Part shown: positions 21,005 through 29,575 of the stretch, one piece after another
How the letters are laid out: each line of letters begins with the position of its first letter
Numbering within the stretch: the first letter of the stretch is position 1
Assembly: GCA_034231615.1 (NCBI GenBank)
Contig: CM067302.1
Location: forward strand, 9,063,603 to 9,127,602
Direction of reading: 5' to 3'
DNA length: 64,000 bases
From: Meghimatium bilineatum
Lineage: Eukaryota; Mollusca; Gastropoda; Stylommatophora; Philomycidae
Notes under the pieces: generated by a model
What the model was told of the DNA's origin: nothing
The model's input: only the letters and a program-made list of their open reading frames with translations
Databases searched by the model: none
Made by a program: the position numbers and the translations under genes

Positions 21005-22732
21005 CTCGTGTCCTAGAAATCTACTAGGACTATGTCCTGCTACAAGAGAGATACAGTGGGAGTTTAAGAACATTGTCCTGCTACAAGAGAGATACAGTGG
21101 GAGTTTGAGAACATTGTCCTGCTACAAGAGAGATCCAGTGGGAGTTTGAGAACATTGTCCTGCTACAAGAGAGATACAGTGGGAGTTTGAGAACATTGTC
21201 CTGCTACAAGAGAGATCCAGTGGGAGTTTGAGAACATTGTCCTGCTACAAGAGAGATACAGTGGGAGTTTGAGAACATTGTCCTGCTACAAGAGAGATCC
21301 AGTGGGAGTTTGAGAACATTGTCCTGCTACAAGAGAGATCCAGTGGAAGTTTGAGAACATTGTCCTGCTACAAGAGAGATCCAGTGGAAGTTTGAGAACA
21401 TTGTCCTGCTACAAGAGAGATCCAGTGGAAGTTTGAGAACATTGTCCTGCTACAAGAGAGATCCAGTGGAAGTTTGAGAACATTGTCCTGCTACAAGAGA
21501 GATCCAGTGGAAGTTTGAGAACATTGTCCTGCTACAAGAGAGATCCAGCGGGAGTATGAGAACATTGTCCTGCTACAAGAGAGATCCAGTGGAAGTTTGA
21601 GAACATTGTCCTGCTACAAGAGAGATCCAGCGGGAGTATGAGAACATTGTCCTGCTACAAGAGAGATCCAGTGAAAGTTTGAGAACATTGTCCTGCTACA
21701 AGAGAGATCCAGTGGAAGTTTGAGAACATTGTCCTGCTACAAGAGAGATCCAGCGGGAGTATGAGAACATTGTCCTGCTACAAGAGAGATCCAGCGGGAG
21801 TATGAGAACATTGTCCTGCTACAAGAGAGATCCAGCGGGAGTATGAGAACATTGTCCTGCTACAAGAGAGATCCAGCGGGAGTATGAGAACATTGTCCTG
21901 CTACAAGAGAGATCCAGCGGGAGTATGAGAACATTGTCCTGCTACAAGAGAGATCCAGCGGGAGTATGAGAACATTGTCCTGCTACAAGAGAGATCCAGC
22001 GGGAGTATGAGAACATTGTCCTGCTACAAGAGAGATCCAGCGGGAGTATGAGAACATTGTCCTGCTACAAGAGAGATCCAGCGGGAGTATGAGAACATTG
22101 TCCTGCTACAAGAGAGATCCAGCGGGAGTTTGAGAACATTGTCCTGCTACAAGAGAGATCCAGCGGGAGTATGAGAACATTGTCCTGCTACAAGAGAGAT
22201 CCAGCGGGAGTATGAGAACATTGTCCTGCTACAAGAGAGATCCAGCGGGAGTATGAGAACATTGTCCTGCTACAAGAGAGATCCAGTGGGAGTATGAGAA
22301 CATTGTCCTGCTACAAGAGAGATCCAGCGGGAGTATGAGAACATTGTCCTGCTACAAGAGAGATCCAGCGGGAGTATGAGAACATTGTCCTGCTACAAGA
22401 GAGATCCAGCGGGAGTATGAGAACATTGTCCTGCTACAAGAGAGATCCAGCGGGAGTATGAGAACATTGTCCTGCTACAAGAGAGATCCAGCGGGAGTAT
22501 GAGAACATTGTCCTGCTACAAGAGAGATCCAGCGGGAGTATGAGAACATTGTCCTGCTACAAGAGAGATCAAGCGGGAGTATGAGAACATTGTCCTGCTA
22601 CAAGAGAGATCCAGCGGGAGTATGAGAACATTGTCCTGCTACAAGAGAGATCCAGCGGGAGTATGAGAACATTGTCCTGCTACAAGAGAGATCCAGCGGG
22701 AGTATGAGAGTGTTAGCTGAAGAAGAAGAATG
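21005..22732 (+). mobile_element. SINE-1, copy e, expanded by ~41 units of 41 bp
   Basis: The left edge retains CTAGAAATCTACTAGGAC, the SINE-1 segment just upstream of the unit. The right edge retains the SINE-1 terminus (GTTAGCTGAAGAAGAAGAA, 22713-22731). In between the unit GAACATTGTCCTGCTACAAG plus AGAGATCCAGCGGGAGTATGA repeats about 41 times (21030-22707). Left units have 'ATACAGTGGGAGTTTGA', middle units 'TCCAGTGGAAGTTTGA', right units 'TCCAGCGGGAGTATGA', a clear gradient of local homogenisation. Confidence 0.93.
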
Positions 22733-22786
22733 GTGCACCACAACACACATTTCAATACCACAAATAACATGCAATACTGTTAACGG

Positions 22787-23140
22787 AGTGTCCATAATTC
22801 ACGTCACCAATTGGGGGATTGGGGTGTCTGAGAAAAAGATTGACAGTTGTTGATAAGGAGGAGCAGATGGGGATCGGTAAAAGTTTACATAAACTTTTTT
22901 TTACTAAAAAAAATTTTTTGTAATTTGAAAATATTTGGGGAAATTCTGGGGAAAAAATATGTAATTTTGACAGTCGAAGTTGTTTTTATGACGACGTGGA
23001 AGGATACACATTTTTGACATAATTAAGTTGGGATGGGGGGGGGGGTCCTCTGAGTTATTGACATTATTTAACAAGGGGAAGTAGGGGGTTAAAAACTGGC
23101 ACAAAATTGTTGCAGTCTGTTTATGGGTGCCCATAACTCA
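22787..23140. mobile_element. Non-autonomous TIR element, copy 2
   Basis: Starts GTGTCCATAATTCACGTCAC, contains GATTGACAGTTGTTGA, TTTTGACATAATTAAG and a G run (23034-23046), and ends near GGGTGCCCATAA. It is homologous to 12503-13012. Confidence 0.55.
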
Positions 23141-23189
23141 AACTACACTTGAATATTAATAGGTTGCACCAACGTATACATATTATTAT

Positions 23190-23218
23190 AAATAGCAACA
23201 TAATAAGATTACTACAAA
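23190..23218. repeat. Single outlying unit of the 26-bp array
   Basis: ATAGCAACATAATAAGATTA plus CTACAAA matches the unit at 24625-24698 and 26540-26775. It abuts the Helitron 3' end. Confidence 0.65.
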
Positions 23219-24508
23219 CTAGATTGATTCGGATCCCGACGAGACCCGTCGTCCCGTCGGGACGAAACACCTCACATTACCAATGTGCTTGCCAACCCGG
23301 ATCACCGTATGGAAACAAAAACGAGCATGAAATCATACAGCCCATAACCACTTCATCGAATACAGCCCATAACTAATATTTATGAATGATTAAATGAAAG
23401 TATCGTGGTGAAAGGGTGGTTCTCCAACTTCGTTGACGAAAACCATTGCAACCTCGTTAGAAGTTGGTTCACTATAGCGACGTTGATCAGACTGACGATC
23501 ATGCTTGAAGACTATGTTTACTATTGGGAATCCTCTTCCAGCTTGAGCAACATTCTGAATCTCTCATGTTTAGATATCAAGTATTAATTGATACGACTGT
23601 GCTAGTCTATTGCGTTGACGAAAAAATCGATATATTTTATAAAGAATGTATTATTTTCGGCGTGTGCTTGTCGAACGTCTGTTAATTAAGTTCTGCCCAA
23701 AACATAAAACTGAGCGAACTGTGAAACTTTCTTGTATGGCGGATGTATACGAGAAGTTCGATGATAAGTTTGTCTATGAACTTTTAAAATATATACACCT
23801 CGACCTTGACAATCTAATTTTCGAAAGAAATAGCGCTATTATAAGAGTGAATATTTTCATGAAAATGTGTGTATTTAGGGTGTGTATTATCAGAGAGCAT
23901 CAAGCGTAGGAACTCGGGATACTCCAGCTTATTACCATGGATATCTTGTGACTTTGGGGGCATGATCTTTCCCTTTCTGCAACAACTTGTACACTTGCGA
24001 TCGTTAGAACGTGCAGTTGCTGTCTGTGATGACATTGGTATTCTCTATTCATAGCTTGTCAATTTTCTCTTTGAGCTGGTGATTCTAGCTTAACTCGACG
24101 TCAATGCAAAGCAGCATCCTTAGCAAGTCGTGTTTGTCTTTGTTGAAGGGTTTCTTGATCAATTCTGTGCACCTCTCTTTCAATTCTATGTCTATTCTCT
24201 GCATCATTTACGGCACGAATCCGAGCGAGCGACTCTTGACTGAGGACTCAACCATCTAGCTTTTCGCGCTTTTGTTTTTAACGCTTTCTTGCGATTGGGT
24301 CATCTTCAACCAACATTTAAATGCATATTTTAAATATAATGTATTTTAGTAAATTTAAACACAAACTGATACAGAAGTCTACCTGTTAGCGCATCAATAA
24401 GATTTGTAAGATTTCTATACAAAAATATCGTCGGCTTTGAATAACGCCACGACACCAATAGTTATTAATAGAGCGTTCCCGTGTGATTGACAGAACACGA
24501 CTATTATA
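23219..24508 (-). mobile_element. Helitron fragment with Rep N-terminal region
   Basis: On the minus strand the 5' end is near 24508 (TATAATAGTCGTGTTCTGTC). The 3' end has a perfect-stem hairpin (CCCGACG..CGTCGGG, 23237-23263), 12 bp, then CTAG and a T, matching the Helitron rule of hairpin plus CTRR with insertion before T. Coding remnants include a basic helical block (NRHRIERE, TLQQRQTRLAKDAA, near 24200-24110). A Cys-rich start then leads into the Helitron-like domain (KCTSCCRKGKIMPP, EYPEFLRLMLSDNTHPKY, FHENIHSYNSAISFEN; 24010-23815). The HENI.SYNSA motif is characteristic of Helitron helicase-like proteins. The HUH nuclease and helicase domains are absent. Frameshifts and stops break the frame. 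A 450-bp deletion derivative lies inverted at 35141-35590. Confidence 0.72.
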
Positions 24509-24624
24509 TTAATGATAAATAATAATTATAATTATATAATAAAATTATTACTAAAATTATTATAATTATATATATAATTATATAATAATTATATAAAAAT
24601 AATATAATATAATAATTATATTAT
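24509..24624. repeat. AT-rich simple sequence (ATAATT mixtures)
   Basis: Almost pure A/T with short inverted ATAATTAT motifs between the Helitron 5' end and the 26-bp array. Confidence 0.8.
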
Positions 24625-24698
24625 AGACATAATACGATTATTACAAATATAGACATAATAAGATTATTACAAATAGTGACATAATAGGATTATTACAA
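24625..24698. repeat. 26-bp array, left block (~3 units)
   Basis: The unit is ATAGTGACATAATAAGATTA plus TTACAA. It stops where the LINE-D tail begins and resumes on the far side of LINE-D at 26540. Confidence 0.88.
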
Positions 24699-24795
24699 AT
24701 TCATTCATTCATTCATTCATTTTCCTTTTACGCTGAAGTTAGCGCATAGGGCAGAGGTCAGATCTCTCCAATTCTGTCTGTTCAAAGCTATTTTG
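24697..24795 (-). mobile_element. LINE-D 3' untranslated end shared with SINE-T2
   Basis: On the minus strand, directly after the LINE-D coding end, come AGCTTTGAACAGACAGAATT, GAGAGATCTGACCTCTGCCC, ATGCGCTAAC, AAAAGGAAA and (ATGA)n. This is the same 3' end as SINE-T2 at 17633-17725. The two could also be explained by a truncated SINE-T2 inserted exactly at this edge, but the continuous junction and single tail favour a LINE 3' end. Confidence 0.7.
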
Positions 24796-25730
24796 TGTAG
24801 TTTTTGAATAGTATGACTATTGGTTGTTTTACTTTCTCTAAGTATTGTTCTTCTGAGTGTTTCTTTTGGTCTACCACGTGTTCTTTTGTCTGTAGGTATT
24901 CATTCAAGAGATTGGTGATGTATTCTGTTGGTGTCTGCGCGTAGGACATGTCCGATGTAGGACCAACGGCGTTTTCTGATAACATCTGTGATGAAATTTT
25001 GATGTGTCTCTTCTCTGATTTTATCATTCGATTTGAATTCACTCCAATAGGTGTTAGTTATCCTACGAAGACATTTGTTCTCGAAAATCAGTAATTTCTT
25101 TTCTGAAGATAAAGAGCTTTTCCAGCTCTCATATCCATATGATAGCACCGGAATAACGCAGGAATTAAATAAGCGCATTTTCGTGTGTGTGCTGATTGAC
25201 TTTGACTTCCAGATATTAGACAGTCTGTTAAATGCACTTGATGCTAGGACAATGCGAGATGTAATTTCTGGCATGACATCACCGTCGTGTGTTAGTTTGC
25301 TTCCTAGATAGAAGAATTTCTGTACTTTTTCAAGTTGTTGTCCATTTAAAGTAATTTCGTTAGGTGAATTGGTGAAGTCCATAATTTTTGTTTTTGCTGA
25401 ATTGATTTGGAGACCTATTTGTCCTGCAATGAGTTTTAATCTATCAGTTTTTGTTTGTGCATCTTGATGGTTTTCACTCAATAGTGCAAGATCATCGGCA
25501 AAATCCATGTCTTCTAATGGTGTTTTATTTATCCATTTGATTCCTAAATTTGTGTTGGGTGTGCTTTTTCTCATAGCCCAGTCAATTGCGATATTGAATA
25601 GTAATGGTGATATGGGGCAGCCTTGTTTAACACCAGTAATCACAGGTAACCATTCTGAATTGCTTTTTTCTGTTCTAACACAGCATTTTGAGTTGGTATA
25701 GATGATTTTATCACATTTATCCCACTAGAC
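24790..25730 (-). mobile_element. LINE-D reverse transcriptase, C-terminal two thirds
   Basis: A minus open frame of 247 codons (25643-24900) begins inside the palm. Visible blocks are GVKQGCPISPLLFNIAIDWA (fingers/palm block), EDMDFADDLALLSE with the catalytic FADD (~residues 45-60), GLQINSAKTKIM (~95), KFFYLGSKLTHDGDV (~125), a CVIPVLSYGYESW block (~180), NKCLRRITNTYW and RRRWSYIGHVLR near the end. A further frame (84 codons) finishes the protein, with one frameshift near 24960. This is among the least decayed reverse transcriptases in the window. The preceding part lies at 26285-26567, separated by an inserted element. Confidence 0.88.
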
Positions 25731-26292
25731 ATACCATCCATGCAACAGAAAACCTTAGTGGATGATTTGCCGTTATATTGAGGTTATCTTCTTATAGAAG
25801 CTTCATGGCACATCATCTATACAGTTATGATTTTGTTTTGTTGTTTAAATGTTTTTTCATGTTTGCCTGAATATATGTATGCACCCTCTGTGGTTGGGAG
25901 GGAGCCAGAGATGTACTGCGCAGCACTGAGGAGGAGGAAACTGACATCACTGTTTTTCCTATGGCCATCATAGAGGCACAGTGACTCAGGACGTGACAAT
26001 CCTTTTGACTTGAACATTTGGTTGCATGCCTGGAGCAATAGAGAAGTTCAGCATAACCAGTAGTCAATTGGTGGCGAGGAATGAGCACAGTGAACCCTAT
26101 CTTGGCTACAGTGGCTAAGAGCAGCGCAAAGGTTGAAACCTACCTTCCTGGAGGTGTGATAGTTATTATCTGGCCATGTCCCGGGGTGGGCAGAAAATCC
26201 ATAGACTTCCCAGCAATATAATGCCATCTAATGGCATTAGGTCAAAGGGCATGAGCCCATGGACCGCTGGATCAGCAACCAACCAACCAACC
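25721..26292 (+). mobile_element. (CAAC)n-tailed element inserted in LINE-D
   Basis: A 572-bp insertion ends in AGCAACCAACCAACCAACC. It is bounded by an exact 11-bp target-site duplication, ATCACATTTAT (25710-25720 and 26293-26303), and interrupts the LINE-D reverse transcriptase. It encodes no recognisable domain, so it is either a LINE 3' end or a SINE of a family whose tail also appears at 51797-51810. Confidence 0.82.
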
Positions 26293-26567
26293 ATCACATT
26301 TATATATTTATTTTGGAATCCATATATTTTTAAAATTTCCCAAAGCGATGGTCGATGGATGCTGTCGAAGGCTTTTTGAAAATCAACGAAGTTTATTATG
26401 AGATTAGATCTAAATTCTAGACATTCTTCTATTATTGTTCTAAGAGTGAATATATGGTCAAGGCAGGAACGACCTGGTCTAAAGCCTGATTGCTCTTCTC
26501 TAAGTCTTTTGTCTAAGGATGACTTTAATCTTGCAAGCATCATATTACAAATTACAAATAGTGACAT
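26293..26567 (-). mobile_element. LINE-D reverse transcriptase, N-terminal portion
   Basis: The minus frame contains a LREEQSGFRPGRSCLDHIFT block and a NFVDFQKAFDSIHRPSLWEI block with the first catalytic Asp, then GFQNKYINVM. These are the early reverse-transcriptase blocks. The 5' truncation point is at ~26567, at the 26-bp array. Confidence 0.87.
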
Positions 26568-26778
26568 AATAAGATTATTACAAATAGAGACATTATAAGA
26601 TTATTACAAATAGTGACATAATAAGATTATTACAAATAGAGACATTATAAGATTATTACAAATAGTGACATAATAAGATTATTACAAATAGAGATATAAT
26701 AAGATTATTATAAATAGAGACATAATAAGATTATTACAAATATTGGCATAATACGATTATTATAAAGAGCGACATTCA
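26540..26778. repeat. 26-bp array, right block (~9 units)
   Basis: The same unit as 24625-24698, with alternating TAGTGACATAATAAG and TAGAGACATTATAAG subtypes, giving a 52-bp dimer. Confidence 0.92.
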
Positions 26779-27007
26779 TTATAACAACAGAAAAAAGTGT
26801 ACTTCTAGACGCCCCCCGAACCTTCTTTCAGAATCCAGCGGCCAAGATGCAGCAGTTGAATGAACCAATTACTCGCCGGAAATGGAAACTTGGCCTGGGC
26901 AAATGTCACGTGACATTCATCGCACAGCAAGACTGGATAAAAATGGCCGATACTTGATCATACTACATGGTGGCTGTACTTTATGTTTGTCTACCATCTC
27001 CATCATT

Positions 27008-27085
27008 AAAACCATGTGGGCATCGTGAGACCATGTGGGCATCGTGAGACCATGTGGGCATCGTGAGACCATGTGGGCATCACGA
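27008..27085. repeat. 17-bp tandem array, ~4.5 units
   Basis: The unit is ACCATGTGGGCATCGTG plus short AG. The last unit reads CATCACG. Confidence 0.9.
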
Positions 27086-27389
27086 CATTTTATTGAGTTT
27101 ACCACAGAGAATATGCAGTTACACACTGGCTATATTAGATACCACAGAGATGTGGTTCTATAGAAGAATATTATATTGAAAGGACAATGGACAGAGAAAC
27201 TACAACAAGTAGAACATTATCAATATCTTGGACACATAGTCACAAATGATGGCAGATGTGAAACAGAAGTTAAAAGGAGAATAGGAATGGCTAAAAGCAC
27301 CTTCAATGACATGAGGAAAATATTAACATCTAAACAAATTACAAACAAGTTAAAAATAAGAATTATAAAATGCTATATCTATTCTATAT

Positions 27390-27551
27390 AGGCAGAGCAA
27401 GAGGTAGGCAGAGATACAAGTGGGAGAGTAACATTACACGATGGACAGGTTACAGTCTAGCAGAGTGCACCACCAAGACAAGAGACAGGAGATGTTGGAG
27501 ATACGTTGCAGCCAACCTTCGTTGCGGAGACGGCACTTGATGATGATGATG
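27390..27551 (+). mobile_element. 5'-truncated LINE-B inserted in LINE-B
   Basis: A 162-bp LINE-B 3' terminus (starts at GGCAGAGCAAGAGGTAGGC, ends in five GAT repeats). It is flanked by a perfect 15-bp target-site duplication ATATCTATTCTATAT (27375-27389, 27552-27566). It shows that LINE-B was active after the host copy was in place. Confidence 0.9.
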
Positions 27552-27581
27552 ATATCTATTCTATATTAATGTATGGCTCTT

Positions 27582-27745
27582 TTTCTTCTTCAGCGTTCAT
27601 TCTCAAACTCCCGCCAGATCTCTCTTGTAGCAGGACCATGATCCTACTAGATTTCCAGCAGGCTGTAGTTCAGAGAATGGAAATGCGGTGTGTCGCAGTT
27701 TTATTTGCGCCAATGGCCCGACACGTCCGTCTTCGGCGGAATCAA
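27582..27745 (-). mobile_element. SINE-1, copy f, inside LINE-B
   Basis: Full-length minus copy (tail side TTTTTCTTCTTCAGCG at 27581, head side CTTCGGCGGA at 27742). Compared with the uninterrupted LINE-B at 37255-37330, about 23 bp of host sequence is missing at the site and no target-site duplication is evident. Confidence 0.87.
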
Positions 27746-27826
27746 TTAGAATAAATTATTGATGCCTTTGAGATGTGGGTATATAGAAGAATAGGGAGCA
27801 CATCATTGAAAGAGAAGAAAACAAAT

Positions 27827-28106
27827 TATGTGATAATGATGTTCGTCCGTCGTAATCGACGATGACCAAAAGCTTAACCATAATAATAATAACAATAAGT
27901 AATAAAAATAATAAAGCTAATAGTGAGTCAATAATTGGGTTGAGAAATGACTAGCGCTGAAGTTGGTTTACAGTGTGGAGGAGATGCGGTAATCGTCAAC
28001 CACAATCTCTCTCTCCTGCGTTCTATCTTGGTCCAGTGACAAGACAAAGTCGAGACAACTGGGAGAAATTCAGGTGCAGTGGATGGCCAGAGCGTACTAT
28101 GTGTCT
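27827..28106. mobile_element. 280-bp element inserted in LINE-B with 12-bp TSD
   Basis: Flanked by AAGAAAACAAAT at 27815-27826 and 28107-28118. It contains GTTCGTCCGTCGTAATCGAC, a motif resembling the LINE-L 3' end at 32770, and AATAATA runs, so it is probably a minus-strand LINE 3' fragment. Family uncertain. Confidence 0.75.
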
Positions 28107-28489
28107 AAGAAAACAAATAAAAAGGTGCTAAAACACTTAATATGAAGAAAGAACTACTAAGAGAAATAAAGATCAGGAAAATAAAATACTTTGGACACAT
28201 TAAAAGACATGACACCTTATTGAAGACCTTACTTGAGGGTTAAGTCAAAGGGAAGGGAGCAAGAGGTAGGCAGAGATACAAGTGGGAGAGTAACATCACA
28301 CGATGGACCGGTTACAGTCTAGCAGAGTGCACCACCAAAACAAGAGACAGGAGATGTTGGAGATACGTTGCAGCCAACCTTCGTTGGTAAGACGGCACTT
28401 GATGATGATGATGATGCACAGAATAAAAGATTAGACGCCGTATAGACTTTCACCATTGCTTAGACACCCACAGATCAAGATGGAAATCA

Positions 28490-28905
28490 AGACAGATAAT
28501 ATCTACATTTTTTATACCAACACTCTGCTACCAATGTCAAACATGGACGTTAACAGTCTCGACACAGAAGAAAATCGTTACATGTGAAATGAAGTGTCTG
28601 AGAAAATCTGCAATGGTTACTAAACTAGATAAAATAAGAAATGAAGAAATTAGGAAAAGAGCTGGTATAATAACATGTATTGAGCATATTGAAAGACAGC
28701 AAGTAAAATTGTTCGGTCACCTTATGAGAATGAACCCAAAATAAATACCAATACGAGTATATAACAAAAAAAATATCAGAATTTACGCCAAATGCAGACT
28801 ATGAAAACGGTGGAAAGAAGACATCAAGACAATCTTGAACAAACATGGACTAAATGCAACCACGTCAACACATCTGGGAACGACAACTGAGGCCCCCCAC
28901 ACCAA
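28490..28905 (+). mobile_element. LINE-A C-terminal region, copy 3
   Basis: Broken frames give TNTLCYQCQTWT-like, KIVTCEMKCLRKS, KIRNEEIRKRAGI, RQQVKLFGHLMRMN and RWKEDIKTILNKHGL. It matches LINE-A at 1305-1685. No GAA tail remains. Confidence 0.75.
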
Positions 28906-29239
28906 ACGTGTATACATCATTCACCTGAGGAATAACTAAAGATACAGTTGTGGTTTTATAGAAAAAAATGTTGAGAGTATCAAAAACAAATAGAAAAACT
29001 AATCTGTTGTTGAAAGTATGAAATAAAGAACAATGGTCAATTTTGAATATCATACAATGGGAATATATACGGAACAATGGTCACTTTTCATTATCATAAA
29101 ATGGTAATATATACCGAACAATGAGTCACTTTTCATTATCATAACATTGGAATGTGTATTATTTTGGCCAAGTTATGATACAAGGGGATGAGGTGGGTTT
29201 GAGAGTAGAGTGATTCGGGCACGATTGAAGGAAATAAAG

Positions 29240-29575
29240 ACAGAGAATGGCATATTGTGGGAAAATACTTAATATCCTAACATTGTGGCATCAAAGAGGA
29301 TCAACTATGGCCTTGATTCAAATTAGAATTATTAGTGAAATTGTCACCCACTGCGGCGCAGCACCCACAGCAAGGGTGATTGCATATACGAGAAGCATCA
29401 CATTTGGTAGGCACAGAAACAAACGTTCTTCGCGAAAAGACAGAATAACAAATACACAGACCCCCAGTTCGGAACCTACGTGTCTCAAATGTGGTAGCGT
29501 ATTCTATACCAGGATTGGATTTTTAAGTCATCTTCGCAAACACAAGAGAGATGTAACAACACAAGTCTGAAACTG
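29240..29575 (+). mobile_element. LINE-Z 3' end with C2H2 finger
   Basis: A 107-codon open frame ends in TCLKCGSVFYTRIGFLSHLR plus KHK, a single C2H2 finger of the type found at the C-terminus of many animal LINE proteins (C-x2-C, then RIG..SH..KH). The upstream part (AYCGK.., RSSRKDR) is not recognisable. The terminus continues directly into the 67-bp array. Confidence 0.6.

Larger units (their letters stand above)
27125..28430 (+). mobile_element. LINE-B, copy 3, host of three nested insertions
   Basis: Host pieces are 27125-27389, 27567-27581, 27746-27826 and 28107-28430. The first piece encodes HYQYLGHIVTNDGRCETEVK, GMAKSTFNDMRKILTSKQI and CYIYSI. Later pieces give AFEMWVYRRIG and ELLREIKIRKIKYFGHIKRH, LLEG, and the CTTKTRDRRCWRYVAANL terminus, with a GAT tail at 28400-28424. 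Interruptions are a 162-bp LINE-B 3' end, a SINE-1 copy and a 280-bp element. The 5' end is truncated. Confidence 0.85.
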
